Positions 1-12,725 are shown, counted from the first letter of the stretch. The stretch: DNA of 62,968 nt from Klebsiella pneumoniae (GCA_945862145.1 CAMAXE010000028.1:1-62968), one strand, 5' to 3'. Made by a program: numbers and translations. The notes: a model not told the origin generated them from the sequence alone.

Positions 1-372
1 GGCAAGTATCGCGCGCAGATCTGGCAGATCGTCACCCATGTAGGCCACTTCCTCGAGGCTGATGCCCAGCGGTGCGATCAGTGCCCGCAGGGCATCGAGT
101 TTATCCTCGCAGCCTTGCAGGCAGTGCGCGATGCCGAGTTCCACGACGCGCCGATCGACCATCGGCGAGCGCCGCGCCGTGATTACGGCCACCTGTATCC
201 CGGCGCGCAGCAGCAGCTTGATGCCCAGCCCGTCCAGGATGGAGAAGGATTTCAGCTCCTCACCTGAAGTACCGTAGTGGATGCGGCCGTCGGTCAGCAC
301 GCCGTCGACGTCGAGCGCCAGCAGGCGAATGCGGCGGGCGCGTGTCTCGGCCTCGGCGGGCGACAGCTTCAC
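1..372 (-). CDS. kdsC: KdsC, 3-deoxy-D-manno-octulosonate 8-phosphate phosphatase (C-terminus cut by window edge)
   Basis: Cytoplasmic HAD-family phosphatase that removes phosphate from Kdo-8-phosphate in lipopolysaccharide core synthesis. The first 124 codons are in the window. They show the HAD motif I nucleophile segment LLALDVDGVLTDG near residues 15-27, the motif II-like VITAR segment, and MGDDLPD of the motif IV type near the window edge, as in KdsC. The proposed start is a GTG at 372 on the minus strand, 8 bases after the kdsD stop, so the two genes are probably one transcript. kdsD-kdsC adjacency is standard in gammaproteobacteria and supports the call. The rest of the gene lies outside the window. 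Confidence 0.9.
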   Translation of the reverse strand, partial: MKLSPAEAETRARRIRLLALDVDGVLTDGRIHYGTSGEELKSFSILDGLGIKLLLRAGIQVAVITARRSPMVDRRVVELGIAHCLQGCEDKLDALRALIAPLGISLEEVAYMGDDLPDLRAILA

Positions 373-380
373 GGGCGCAC

Positions 381-1352
381 TCAGGCAATGCCCGCGCGCA
401 GCAGGTCATGCAGGTGGATCAGTCCGGTGGGCCGTGTCAGGTCATCGACTATCACCAGCGAACTGATCTTGCGCTCCTCCATGATATGCAGTGCTGCGGC
501 GGCGAGCACGCTGCGGGTGACCGTCTTGCAGCGGGTAGTCATGTATTCGCCGATCGCCGCCTGGTGGAAATCGACGCCGTGATCAAGGGCGCGGCGCAAG
601 TCGCCGTCGGTGAATACGCCGAGCAGGCGGCCCTCGGGGTCCGTTACGGTGGTCATGCCGAAACCTTTGGCGGTCATCTCGAGCAGGGCTTCGCGGATCC
701 GTTTCTCCGGCGGCACCCGGGGCACTTCGAGGCCCTGATGCATGATGTCGCCGACGGTCATCAGGAGCTTGCGACCCAGTGCTCCGCCCGGATGCGAAAA
801 GGCGAAGTCCTCGGCGGAAAAGCCCCTGGCCTCAAGGAGGGCGATGGCGAGCGCATCGCCCAGCACCAGTGCAACGGTGGTGCTGGAGGTTGGCGCTAGA
901 TCAAGCGGGCAGGCCTCAGTCTCGACGCCGGCGTCCAGATTCAGGTCGGCAAGGCACGCGAGCGTTGATTCGGGCTTGCCGGTCATGGCGATGAGGCCGG
1001 CTCCCATCCGTTTGATCAGGGGCACGATGGTGAGGATTTCCGGCGTGGTGCCCGAGTTTGAGAGCGCCAGCACCACGTCCTTTCCCGTGATCATCCCCAG
1101 ATCACCGTGACTCGCCTCACCCGGGTGAACATAAAAGGCAGGTGTTCCGGTGCTTGCCAGGGTGGCGGCGATCTTGTTCGCGATGTGTCCGGACTTGCCC
1201 ATGCCGGTCACCACAACGCGACCCTCGCAGGCGAGCATCATGGCGCAGGCCCGCTCGAAGCCCTCGCCGATGCGCTCGCGCAATCGCTCTACTGCCTCGA
1301 TCTCGAGACTCACGGTGCGCAGTGCGGATTCGAGGAAGGCCGTTGTCGTCAT
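381..1352 (-). CDS. kdsD: KdsD, D-arabinose-5-phosphate isomerase
   Basis: Converts ribulose-5-phosphate to arabinose-5-phosphate, the first committed step to Kdo. The 323-residue product has the usual family length. An N-terminal SIS domain (about residues 35-170) contains GMGKSGHIANKIAATLASTG and the sugar-phosphate segment ALSNSGTTPEI. Two CBS domains follow (about 205-323), with the typical FTDGDLRRAL segment in the first. It starts at an ATG at 1352 and runs straight into kdsC, the next two genes of the pathway being kdsC and more distant Kdo genes. Upstream is a 188-base divergent spacer shared with ibaG. In many relatives the mla lipid-transport genes lie between these loci; none are here. 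Confidence 0.95.
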   Translation of the reverse strand: MTTTAFLESALRTVSLEIEAVERLRERIGEGFERACAMMLACEGRVVVTGMGKSGHIANKIAATLASTGTPAFYVHPGEASHGDLGMITGKDVVLALSNSGTTPEILTIVPLIKRMGAGLIAMTGKPESTLACLADLNLDAGVETEACPLDLAPTSSTTVALVLGDALAIALLEARGFSAEDFAFSHPGGALGRKLLMTVGDIMHQGLEVPRVPPEKRIREALLEMTAKGFGMTTVTDPEGRLLGVFTDGDLRRALDHGVDFHQAAIGEYMTTRCKTVTRSVLAAAALHIMEERKISSLVIVDDLTRPTGLIHLHDLLRAGIA

Positions 1353-1540
1353 GTGGTCCGGCGTTGGTGTCGGTGTCGGGCGCCTGCCCGAAGCTCGGGC
1401 TTAAGTCATGCGCGGAGGTATTCACCCGGCTCTGACGGCGTGGTTATCATAGCCAGTATTCATAATTGTTGTCTCGACAGGCGCAGTCCGGCGCGCTGCG
1501 GGGCCCTTTCTTTGCCGGCGAATTCCCGGAGATACCCGCC

Positions 1541-3724
<2,184 letters not shown>

Positions 3725-3728
<4 letters not shown>

Positions 3729-5035
3729 TCCGTCGACTCGACGCCAATGCGGCCGGCTTCGAAGCGGCATTCGCCGCTTTGCGCGCCGCTGATGCGGGCG
3801 CCGATCCGGAGCTCGTGCGGGGCGTCACCGGCATCATTGCCGATGTTCGCGCACGCGGTGATGCGGCGCTGCTGGAATACACCAACCGATTTGACCGACG
3901 CAGCGTCACCGAGGCCGCACTCCTCGAGGTGCCGGCATCGGAACTGGCCGCGGCGCCTAACCGGTTGCCCCTGCGGCTTCGCGAGGCACTGGAGGCGGCG
4001 GCCCGGCGCATCGAGAGCTATCACAGGCGCCAGCGCCAGGAATCCTGGGAATATCTGGACGAGCACGGCACCCTGCTTGGTCAACGCATCACGCCAATCG
4101 ATCGCGCGGGCGTGTACGTGCCCGGCGGCAAGGCGAGCTATCCCTCGTCGGTACTGATGAACTGCTTGCCCGCGCGGGTTGCGGGCGTCGGCGAGTTGGT
4201 GATGACCGTGCCTGCTGCGGGTGGAGAGTTGAGCGATGCAGTCCTTGCCGCGGCCCATATTGCCGGCGTGGACCGCGTGTTCACGGTGGGTGGCGCGCAG
4301 GCCATTGCCGCCCTTGCCTTTGGCACCACCTGCATTCCGCAAGTAGACAAGATCGTAGGCCCTGGCAACGCCTGGGTGGCTGAGGCCAAGCGCCAGGTCT
4401 TCGGGCAGGTGGGGATCGATATGATCGCCGGCCCCTCGGAGATCGTCGTGGTTTGCGACGGCGCGACCGATCCCCGCTGGATCACGCTCGACCTCTTTTC
4501 GCAGGCCGAGCATGACGAGGCTGCCCAAGCTGTCCTGATCAGCCCGGACGGCGCTTTTCTGGATAAAGTTGCCGATGCCATAGAGCGTTTGCTGCCCACG
4601 ATGCAGCGGCGCGCCATCATCGGGCAATCGTTGGCTGGGCGGGGTGCGCTGGTGCAGGTGCGCGACCTCGAGCAGGCGGCCGAGCTCTGCAACCGGCTGG
4701 CACCGGAGCACCTCGAGTTGTCCGTCGAGGATCCCGGACCCTTGCTCGCGCGTATTCGGCATGCCGGGGCGGTGTTCCTCGGGCGTCACACGGCTGAAGC
4801 CATCGGGGATTACTGCGCGGGCCCCAGTCATGTGCTGCCCACCTCTGGTACAGCGCGATTTTCCTCACCGTTAGGCGTGGCTGATTTCCAGAAGCGCACG
4901 TCCCTGATTGGCTGCTCGCCCGGCGGTGCGGCGGTGTTGGGAGCCATCGCACACGAACTCGCGATGGCCGAGGGCCTGCAGGCACACGCGGAGTCCGCGG
5001 CCGCGCGCCATGAGCGGCCAGAGGAGTCGTCGTGA
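3725..5035 (+). CDS. hisD: HisD, histidinol dehydrogenase
   Basis: Zinc- and NAD-dependent enzyme that oxidises L-histidinol to histidine in two steps, the last reactions of the pathway. The 436-residue length is typical. Recognisable segments are the [14 protein letters not shown] nucleotide-binding region, [28 protein letters not shown], and the catalytic glutamate-histidine pair in LAPEHLEL near residue 325. [14 protein letters not shown] follows. It starts with a GTG overlapping the hisG stop and ends overlapping the hisC start (GTGA). Confidence 0.97.
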
Positions 5036-6135
5036 GTCGCGATGCCGGCGAACTGGTGCAGCGGCTGGTGCGTGAGGATATCCGCCGTGCTCCGGCCTAT
5101 CACGTGCAGGACTCCCGCGGGCTCGTGCGGCTCGATCAGATGGAGAGCCCCTACGGCTGGACGCCCGAGCTGCGGGAGGCGCTTTTCGCGCGCCTTGCTG
5201 CGGTCGAGGTCAACCGCTACCCCGACCCGCGCGCTGGCGCGACCCAGCAGCAAATCCGCGAGGCTTTCGGTATTCCCGGGCGCTGGAGCCTGATGCTCGG
5301 CAACGGCTCCGATGAGCTGATCCAGATTCTGATGATGGCCATCGCTGCGCCGGGTGGCGCCGTGCTGGCGCCAGGGCCCACGTTCGTGATGTTCCGTAAT
5401 ATTGCCGGATGGTTGGGTCTGCCTTACCACGAAGTACCGCTTGGCCCGGCCTTCGAGCTTGATCTCGCGGCGATGTCCAGCGCCATCGAAGCCCACCGGC
5501 CGCGGCTGGTTTTTCTCGCCTGTCCGAACAATCCCACCGGCAACCTTTTTGATAAAGCTGCGCTGGAGGGCGTGCTGGAGGCGGCCCGTGATGCCGTGGT
5601 CGTGGTCGACGAGGCTTACTGGGCGTTCAGTTCTCGCGACCACCTCGACTGGCTCGATCGGCACCCCAACCTCCTGATCATGCGCACGCTCTCGAAGCTG
5701 GGGCTCGCGGGGATCAGGCTCGGTTTTCTGATCGGCCACCCGGCGTGGATCGATCAGCTCGACAAGCTGCGCCTTCCCTACAACATTGGAGTACTGCACC
5801 AGGCGGCAGCTGAGGTAGCGCTGCAGCACTTCGATGTTTTGCGCGGGCAGACCGGGAAGATTGCGGCCGAACGCGCACGTCTCGCCGCTCGTTTGAGTGG
5901 CGATGCGAGGCTGCACCTGTGGCCGGGCGAGGCCAATTTCCTGCTGGTGCGCCTGCTGAACGGGCGGGCCAGGGATGTCCACGCCGGCATGATCCGTCGC
6001 GGTGTGTTGGTCAAGTGCCTGGATGGTGGACACCCGCGGGTTGCCGGTTGCCTGCGCCTTGGCGTGGGAACGGTTGCCGAGAACGCGTTGATGCTCGAGG
6101 CGCTGGACAGCGCCTTGGACGAATGCTCTGCTTAG
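5032..6135 (+). CDS. hisC: HisC, histidinol-phosphate aminotransferase
   Basis: PLP-dependent fold-type I aminotransferase that converts imidazole-acetol phosphate to histidinol phosphate. The 367-residue protein shows the aminotransferase hallmarks: [35 protein letters not shown], and the PLP-lysine segment [20 protein letters not shown] start overlaps the hisD stop, so hisG-hisD-hisC is one translationally coupled group. Only 6 bases separate its stop from the stop of the convergent degS; I see no clear terminator hairpin in that gap. Confidence 0.95.
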   Translation: MSRDAGELVQRLVREDIRRAPAYHVQDSRGLVRLDQMESPYGWTPELREALFARLAAVEVNRYPDPRAGATQQQIREAFGIPGRWSLMLGNGSDELIQILMMAIAAPGGAVLAPGPTFVMFRNIAGWLGLPYHEVPLGPAFELDLAAMSSAIEAHRPRLVFLACPNNPTGNLFDKAALEGVLEAARDAVVVVDEAYWAFSSRDHLDWLDRHPNLLIMRTLSKLGLAGIRLGFLIGHPAWIDQLDKLRLPYNIGVLHQAAAEVALQHFDVLRGQTGKIAAERARLAARLSGDARLHLWPGEANFLLVRLLNGRARDVHAGMIRRGVLVKCLDGGHPRVAGCLRLGVGTVAENALMLEALDSALDECSA

Positions 6136-6141
6136 GTATCT

Positions 6142-7215
<1,074 letters not shown>

Positions 7216-7217
7216 GG

Positions 7218-7640
7218 TCAGACGTCGTGGTCCCGATCGATGCCGTCCGTCGGGTCGCCAGGAACCGGACGCGCATAGTCAAGCGGGGGATTGACCGATG
7301 CTGCGAGGGTATTCCTGGCGCCGGAGCCAGACAGGCTGGTGAGCAGCGGAGCATCCCCCGCAGCCGGGGTGCAGAGTGACATTGCGCCCTGCGCCAGATG
7401 GCTGTGCAGATCGCGGTAGTCCTCGGTGAGGCGGTTGACGCGATCTGCAGTGCCGCGAAAGTGCTCGGTGATCTGGCGGCGATACGCCTCGCGTGTTGCC
7501 TCGCTCGCGGTCAGTTGCGCCTCAGCCTCGCGCAGTCTCCGCTCGGAGGGGTCGAGGGCGATACGCAGCAGCCAGCCGGCGGCGGCGCCTGCCACGACGC
7601 AGCCAGCGGCGGTGAGCCAGAAAGCGAGTGCGCTGAACAC
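7218..7640 (-). CDS. zapG: ZapG (YhcB, DUF1043), inner-membrane division-associated protein
   Basis: A 140-residue protein with one N-terminal membrane helix (about residues 4-26) followed by a coiled-coil stretch rich in Glu and Arg (about 32-75), the YhcB/ZapG pattern. Family members coordinate cell-envelope growth and division. I chose the GTG at 7640 because AAGGAG lies 6 bases upstream and the membrane helix then begins at residue 4; a longer in-frame reading from 7715 adds 25 residues with no family support. It lies head-to-head with zapE and immediately upstream of degS, the same neighbourhood as in Escherichia coli. The C-terminal 50 residues look disordered. Confidence 0.85.
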   Translation of the reverse strand: MFSALAFWLTAAGCVVAGAAAGWLLRIALDPSERRLREAEAQLTASEATREAYRRQITEHFRGTADRVNRLTEDYRDLHSHLAQGAMSLCTPAAGDAPLLTSLSGSGARNTLAASVNPPLDYARPVPGDPTDGIDRDHDV

Positions 7641-7789
7641 CGGAGACTCCTTGTCGGAAGACCAGCCAAAGTATAACCACGCGCATCCTGGCATCGTTAG
7701 CGGGTCGCAGCCCACTGCGGCATATTGCGGTTGCGAGCGTGGCGGGGCGCTGGCTACAGTTCCGCGCCGTTGCCCTAAGGTCCCCCCAG

Positions 7790-8896
7790 ATGCAGAGAAG
7801 CCCTCTCGAACGCTACCGCGCGGAGCTCGAGCGGCCGGGCTTCGTTCATGATCCTGCTCAGGAGAGCGCGGTGCTGGCGTTGCAACGTTTGTGGGAGGCG
7901 CTGGTGGATCGCCCCGGACCGGGCCCTTTGCGCCGCCTTTTCGCCGCTTTGGGCGGTGACCCGGCCGCAGGGCGGGAGCCGGTGCGCGGGCTCTACCTGT
8001 GGGGCGGTGTCGGTCGCGGCAAGACCCACCTCATGGATCTCTTTTTCGAGAGCCTGCCTTTCGAGGCGAAACAGCGCACGCACTTTCACCGTTTCATGCA
8101 GCAGGTCCACCACCAGTTGCGTGAGCTCACGGGGCAGAAAAACCCCCTCCAGATCGTTGGCGAACGCATCGCTGCCACGACCCGCGTGCTCTGCTTCGAC
8201 GAATTTTTCGTGGCCGACATCACCGACGCCATGCTGCTCGCGGGTTTGCTGCAGGAGTTGTTTGCCCGCGGCGTGACACTGGTGGCGACCTCTAACGTGG
8301 AGCCGGCCAAGCTGTATCGGGACGGACTCCAGCGGCAGCGCTTTCTGCCCGCGATCGCACTGCTGGAGCGCCACACCACAGTTTTGAACGTCGACGGAGG
8401 GATCGACCACCGGCTGCGCCTGCTGGAGCAGGCGGAGTTGTACCACTGCCCTCTCGATGCCGGCGCCGATGCCAGTCTTGCGAGGAGCTTCGCCAGCCTT
8501 GCCCCCGAGCCCGGACGCGAAAACGTCGCCATCGAAGTCGAGGGCAGGCCGATCCGTGTGCGCAGGCTCGCCGAAAACGTGGCGTGGTTCGACTTTGCCG
8601 AGCTGTGCGAGGGGCCGCGCAGCCAGAACGATTACATCTGGCTCGCCCGGGAGTTCCCGGCGGTCCTGCTGGGTGGCGTGCCGGTGCTCGATTCATCGCG
8701 CGACGATGCAGCCAGGCGGCTGGTCAATCTGGTCGACGAGTTCTATGATCGCAGCGTGAAGCTGGTGGTGTCGGCAGCGGCGCCACCTTCTGGGCTCTAC
8801 ACCGGGACGCGGCTTGGCTTCGAGTTCCAGCGCACCTCGAGCAGACTGATAGAAATGCAGTCGCACGAGTACCTGGCCAGAGCACATCGGCCATGA
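7790..8896 (+). CDS. zapE: ZapE (AFG1/YhcM family) cell-division ATPase
   Basis: AAA-type ATPase of the AFG1 family that in E. coli joins the late division ring and destabilises FtsZ polymers. The 368-residue product has Walker A GGVGRGKTH at residues 72-80, Walker B VLCFDEF in the 140s, a sensor-like LVATSNVEP segment and the family's C-terminal AQRLVNLVDEFYDR-type helix (here ARRLVNLVDEFYDR). ATG at 7790 is favoured by TAAGG 9 bases upstream and by the family start MxxSPLERY; the reading frame is open 17 codons further upstream. It precedes rplM as in many gammaproteobacteria. Confidence 0.93.
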   Translation: MQRSPLERYRAELERPGFVHDPAQESAVLALQRLWEALVDRPGPGPLRRLFAALGGDPAAGREPVRGLYLWGGVGRGKTHLMDLFFESLPFEAKQRTHFHRFMQQVHHQLRELTGQKNPLQIVGERIAATTRVLCFDEFFVADITDAMLLAGLLQELFARGVTLVATSNVEPAKLYRDGLQRQRFLPAIALLERHTTVLNVDGGIDHRLRLLEQAELYHCPLDAGADASLARSFASLAPEPGRENVAIEVEGRPIRVRRLAENVAWFDFAELCEGPRSQNDYIWLAREFPAVLLGGVPVLDSSRDDAARRLVNLVDEFYDRSVKLVVSAAAPPSGLYTGTRLGFEFQRTSSRLIEMQSHEYLARAHRP

Positions 8897-8920
8897 AGCG
8901 TGAATTTTGCCGGCGCGCGA

Positions 8921-8950
8921 TTGCCGCGTGGAAAATCCATGGTGTAACAT
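8921..8950 (+). promoter_or_regulatory. Possible sigma70 promoter for rplM-rpsI
   Basis: TTGCCG at 8921-8926 and TAACAT at 8945-8950 are separated by 18 bases and lie about 45 bases upstream of the rplM ATG. Position and boxes fit a sigma70 promoter. The match is moderate and is judged by eye only. Confidence 0.4.
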
Positions 8951-8996
8951 TCGCACCCTTTTACGGGGTCATCCCCCTTCAGGCTGGCTGGGCAAC

Positions 8997-9425
8997 ATGA
9001 AGACGATTTCTACAAGACCTGCCGACGTAGACCACCAGTGGTTCGTCGTCGATGCAAGCGGCAAGACCCTTGGCCGTATGGCCACCGTCATCGCGGCTCG
9101 CCTGCGAGGCAAGCACAAACCCGAGTTCACCCCCCACGTAGACACCGGCGATTTCATCGTCGTGGTGAACGCCGATAAAGTCCACGTCACGGGTAACAAG
9201 GGGCGCGACAAGATTTATCACCACCACACCGGCTTCCCGGGTGGCCTTCGCAGCATCACCTTCGATAAGCTTATGGCCCGGGCTCCGACCCGCGCCGTCG
9301 AAAGCGCGGTGAAGGGCATGCTCCCCAAGAATTCGCTCGGCCGCGCGATGGCGCGCAAGCTGAAGGTTTACGCAGGCGCCGAACATCCGCATGCGGCGCA
9401 ACAGCCGCAAGCACTCGAGATCTGA
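8997..9425 (+). CDS. rplM: 50S ribosomal protein L13
   Basis: The 142-residue product has exactly the usual length of bacterial L13, an early-assembly protein bound to 23S rRNA. Recognisable segments are the start [42 protein letters not shown], the [11 protein letters not shown] loop and [17 protein letters not shown]. It is followed 10 bases later by rpsI, the near-universal bacterial rplM-rpsI pair. The leader at about 8951-8996 is short and I see no structured regulatory element that I could defend. Confidence 0.98.
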   Translation: MKTISTRPADVDHQWFVVDASGKTLGRMATVIAARLRGKHKPEFTPHVDTGDFIVVVNADKVHVTGNKGRDKIYHHHTGFPGGLRSITFDKLMARAPTRAVESAVKGMLPKNSLGRAMARKLKVYAGAEHPHAAQQPQALEI

Positions 9426-9435
9426 AGGAAACCAC

Positions 9436-9828
9436 ATGGCTGCCACGCAGTATTACGGAACCGGACGCCGCAAGACCGCCACCGCGCGCGTTTTTATTAG
9501 TCAGGGGCGCGGAGCCATCTCCGTGAATCACAAGCCCCTCGACAAGTACTTCGGGCGAGAGGTAGCACGGATGATCGTCCGCCAGCCGCTTGAGCTGGTT
9601 GGTTTGGGCGAGAAATTCGATATCAACGTGTCCGTGAAAGGCGGCGGCAGTTTTGGTCAGGCAGGCGACATTCGCCACGGGATTACCCGTGCCCTCATCG
9701 AATACGACGAGACACTCAAGGGCCGCCTGCGCCAGGCAGGCTATGTCACCCGCGACGCACGTGAGGTGGAGCGTAAAAAGGTTGGTCTGCGCAAGGCACG
9801 CAAGCGTCCGCAATACTCCAAGCGCTGA
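9436..9828 (+). CDS. rpsI: 30S ribosomal protein S9
   Basis: The 130-residue protein matches bacterial S9 in length and in key segments: [17 protein letters not shown] at the start, the [19 protein letters not shown] core, and the basic tail ending in [12 protein letters not shown], which reaches into the ribosomal P site. AAGGAA lies just upstream of the ATG at 9436. It closes the rplM-rpsI transcript and is followed by a hairpin at 9866. Confidence 0.98.
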   Translation: MAATQYYGTGRRKTATARVFISQGRGAISVNHKPLDKYFGREVARMIVRQPLELVGLGEKFDINVSVKGGGSFGQAGDIRHGITRALIEYDETLKGRLRQAGYVTRDAREVERKKVGLRKARKRPQYSKR

Positions 9829-9865
9829 TCGAGCGCGGTCGCGCCAGTCGCGATGCCGCCACCAA

Positions 9866-9905
9866 GACGCCCGGCCCTCCTAGCGGAGCGCCGGGCGTCT
9901 CATTT
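9866..9905 (+). terminator. Intrinsic terminator after rpsI
   Basis: A perfect 10-base stem, GACGCCCGGC at 9866-9875 with GCCGGGCGTC at 9890-9899, has an inner CTCC/GGAG pairing in its loop and is followed by TCATTT. The T-run is short, so this is a strong hairpin with a weak tail. Its position 37 bases after the rpsI stop fits the end of the ribosomal operon. Confidence 0.7.
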
Positions 9906-9943
9906 GAGGGCTTGCGCGAGTCCGCGCAGAGAGTCCGATTTCC

Positions 9944-9972
9944 TTGTCAGTTCGTAGTAAATTCTTTAGCAT
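9944..9972 (+). promoter_or_regulatory. Possible sigma70 promoter for petA
   Basis: TTGTCA at 9944-9949 and TAGCAT at 9967-9972 are 17 bases apart, about 66 bases upstream of the petA GTG and after the rpsI terminator. Spacing is ideal and each box has two mismatches or fewer from consensus. Confidence 0.45.
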
Positions 9973-10038
9973 TCGCAGCGCTCCAAGGAGTGCGTCAAGC
10001 CTGTGCCCGAGCCCTCAACACTCTGGAGAATATCCCGC

Positions 10039-10635
10039 GTGAGCAATCAAATCGTGAACAAGGGCAGGCGGCAATTTCTGACCGCCGCAACCGCGACCGT
10101 GGGTGCGGCCGGTGCTGTCGGCATCGCCACTCCCTTTCTCGGATCCTGGAATCCCAGCGCCAGGGCAAAAGCTGCCGGCGCGCCCGTGAAAGCCGATATC
10201 AGCAAGCTCGAGCCCGGCCAGATGGTTGTGGTCGAGTGGCGTGGCAAGCCGGTGTATGTGGTGCGTCGTACCCCCGAGACGCTCGAGGCTCTTGCCGGTC
10301 ACGACGCCATACTTCGTGACCCGCAATCCACCCAGTCCGTTCAGCCGAAGTACGTCGATAGCCGGAACCGCGCCATCAAGGCAGAGATTCTCGTGCTTCT
10401 CGGGCTGTGCACCCACCTCGGATGCGCGCCGACGTTCCGCCCCGAAGTCGGTGCGGCAGATCTCGGCGGTGCTGCCTGGTTAGGAGGCTTTTTTTGCCCT
10501 TGTCACGGCTCCAAGTTCGATCTGGCGGGTCGCGTGCTTCTCGGTGTGCCCGCGCCCTATAACCTCGAGGTTCCCCCGTATTCGTTCGAGGGCGATAACG
10601 TGATCGTGATCGGCGTCGACCAGGAGGCAGCGTAA
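10039..10635 (+). CDS. petA: Ubiquinol-cytochrome c reductase Rieske iron-sulfur subunit
   Basis: Rieske subunit of the cytochrome bc1 complex, carrying electrons from quinol to cytochrome c1 on the periplasmic face. From the GTG at 10039 (GGAGA 9 bases upstream) the protein has 198 residues. It begins with a Tat-type anchor: twin arginine in GRRQFLTAA at residues 9-17, then one hydrophobic helix to about residue 37. The cluster-binding boxes are CTHLGC (124-129) and CPCHGS (153-158), giving the two cysteines and two histidines of the [2Fe-2S] centre and the disulfide cysteines. Its stop overlaps the next gene by TAATG. Confidence 0.96.
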   Translation: MSNQIVNKGRRQFLTAATATVGAAGAVGIATPFLGSWNPSARAKAAGAPVKADISKLEPGQMVVVEWRGKPVYVVRRTPETLEALAGHDAILRDPQSTQSVQPKYVDSRNRAIKAEILVLLGLCTHLGCAPTFRPEVGAADLGGAAWLGGFFCPCHGSKFDLAGRVLLGVPAPYNLEVPPYSFEGDNVIVIGVDQEAA

Positions 10636-12695
10636 TGAGCAGGCTTGTCGCACTGAGGGACTGGGTTGATGCGCGCCTGCCGATCATGCGCGCGTGGGAT
10701 ACCCACATGGGCAAGTACTACGCGCCCAAGAATTTCAACGTCTGGTACTTCTTCGGCGTGCTCTCGCTGTTGGTGCTGGTCAACCAGCTGCTGACAGGCC
10801 TCTGGCTCACGATGAGTTTCGAGCCTTCGGCGGAGCGTGCATTCGCCTCCGTCGAGTACATCATGCGTGATGTGGAATACGGGTGGCTCATCCGCTACAT
10901 GCATTCCACGGGCGCCTCGGCCTTTTTCATCGTCGTTTATCTGCACATGTTCCGGGGGCTTATCTACGGCTCCTACCGCAAGCCGCGCGAGTTGATCTGG
11001 GTTTTCGGTTGTGCCATCTACCTCGCCTTGATGGCGGAAGGTTTCCTCGGGTATGTGCTTCCGTGGGGCCAGATGTCCTATTGGGGCGCCCAGGTGATCA
11101 TCTCGCTGTTCGGCGCGATCCCGGTGGTAGGCGAGGACATCGTGCAGTGGATCCGTGGTGATTACCTGATTTCGGGTATCACGTTAAACCGGTTCTTTGC
11201 ACTTCATGTGGTGGCTGTTCCGCTGATACTGATCGGTCTGGTGGTGCTCCACCTCCTCGCGTTGCATGAAGTCGGCTCCAACAATCCCGACGGCGTCGAC
11301 ATCAAGAAAAAGAAAGACGCCAACGGCGTGCCGTTAGATGGCGTGGCATTTCACCCCTACTACACCGTTCACGACCTCATGGGCATTTCGGTGTTCCTGT
11401 TCGTGTTCTGTACGATCATCTTTTTCCTGCCCGAGATGGGAGGCTACTTCCTCGAGTACGCCAATTTTGAGGAGGCCAATGGTCTGAAGACCCCGTTGCA
11501 CATCGCACCCGTGTGGTACTACACGCCTTTCTATTCGATGCTTCGCGCGGTCACCGTTGATATCGGTCCCCTTACGGCCAAGTTCCTCGGTTTCATCACG
11601 ATGGGTTCGGCTATCGCGATCCTCTTCGTGCTGCCGTGGCTGGATCGCAGCCCGGTCAGGTCGATGCGGTACAAGGGCAGCATCAGCCGGGTCGCCATTC
11701 TTGTTTTCGTCGCAGCTTTCGTGATCCTCGGCGTGCTGGGCGTCAGACCGCCAACGCCCGAACGCACCGCGCTCGCGCAGTTCTGCACCCTGATTTATTT
11801 CTCGTTCTTCCTGCTGATGCCCTTCTACACATCAATGGAGAAGACCAAGCCTGAACCCGCGCGCGTCACGATGGATGGCGGGATGGGATTCTGGAAGACC
11901 CTCGGGGCCGTGCTGGTGGTCGCTCTTCTCATCGTGGTGCCGCTGAAAGCAGTGGGTTCCGAGGCAGAGAAGTCATGCGGTACCGTCGAGTGTGATCACT
12001 TCGTGCCGGCGCTGAGTGATCAGGCGTCGCTGCAGCGCGGCGCCAAGTACTTCGTCAGCTATTGCATGGGCTGCCATTCGATGAAGTACGCCCGGTATGA
12101 GCGCACCGCCACTGATCTCGGTATCCCGCTCCCGCTGGCTCAGGAAAATCTGATCTTTGATGACGCCAAGATAGGCGATCTGATGTACAACGCCATGCCT
12201 GCCAAACTCGGCAAGACCTGGTTTGGCGCAACCCCACCGGATCTCACGCTGATCTCGCGCGCCCGCTCGCCGGAGTACATCTACACCTATCTGCGCAATT
12301 TCTATCGCGACGACTCACCGTCGCGGGCCTGGGGCGTCAACAATCGCGTATTCAAAGACGTGGCCATGCCCCACGCGCTACTCGAACTTCAAGGGCTGCC
12401 CGAGTGCGCGCCTGGGCCTGTCCTCAGCCACAATGGTGGCGTCAAGCGTGATCCCCTCACGGGTGAGGATCTTCTTGATGACCCCTGCGGGCGTCTGGTG
12501 GTCAAGAAGGCTGGCATGATGAGCCCGGTTGAATTTGACGCGGCGGTGGGAGATCTCACGAACTTCCTGGCCTATGTCGCAGAGCCCATGGCGCTGCAGC
12601 GCCAACGCCTCGGCGGCTACGTGTTGCTGTTCATCGTCGTATTTGGTGTGTTCAGCTTCCTGCTCAATCGGGAGTACTGGAAAGACGTACACTGA
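10635..12695 (+). CDS. petBC: Fused cytochrome b - cytochrome c1 (FbcH-type) of the bc1 complex
   Basis: One uninterrupted 686-residue frame encodes both redox subunits that most proteobacteria make from petB and petC. Residues 1-410 are cytochrome b with membrane helices and haem-b histidines His90, His104, His191 and His206; the Qo-site motif reads PVWY at 292-295 rather than PEWY. Residues 420-441 form a hydrophobic helix ending in a signal-peptidase-like LKAVGS, so the fusion could be cut there. Residues 445-686 are cytochrome c1 with haem motif CMGCH at 477-481, the likely axial Met578 in DVAMPH, and a C-terminal anchor helix at about 661-677. In Bradyrhizobium the comparable fbcH product is cleaved after export; the same is inferred here. 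Confidence 0.93.
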   Translation: MSRLVALRDWVDARLPIMRAWDTHMGKYYAPKNFNVWYFFGVLSLLVLVNQLLTGLWLTMSFEPSAERAFASVEYIMRDVEYGWLIRYMHSTGASAFFIVVYLHMFRGLIYGSYRKPRELIWVFGCAIYLALMAEGFLGYVLPWGQMSYWGAQVIISLFGAIPVVGEDIVQWIRGDYLISGITLNRFFALHVVAVPLILIGLVVLHLLALHEVGSNNPDGVDIKKKKDANGVPLDGVAFHPYYTVHDLMGISVFLFVFCTIIFFLPEMGGYFLEYANFEEANGLKTPLHIAPVWYYTPFYSMLRAVTVDIGPLTAKFLGFITMGSAIAILFVLPWLDRSPVRSMRYKGSISRVAILVFVAAFVILGVLGVRPPTPERTALAQFCTLIYFSFFLLMPFYTSMEKTKPEPARVTMDGGMGFWKTLGAVLVVALLIVVPLKAVGSEAEKSCGTVECDHFVPALSDQASLQRGAKYFVSYCMGCHSMKYARYERTATDLGIPLPLAQENLIFDDAKIGDLMYNAMPAKLGKTWFGATPPDLTLISRARSPEYIYTYLRNFYRDDSPSRAWGVNNRVFKDVAMPHALLELQGLPECAPGPVLSHNGGVKRDPLTGEDLLDDPCGRLVVKKAGMMSPVEFDAAVGDLTNFLAYVAEPMALQRQRLGGYVLLFIVVFGVFSFLLNREYWKDVH

Positions 12696-12725
12696 GCCGC
12701 GCCTGGAGCGCAGCGGGGATAGTAA

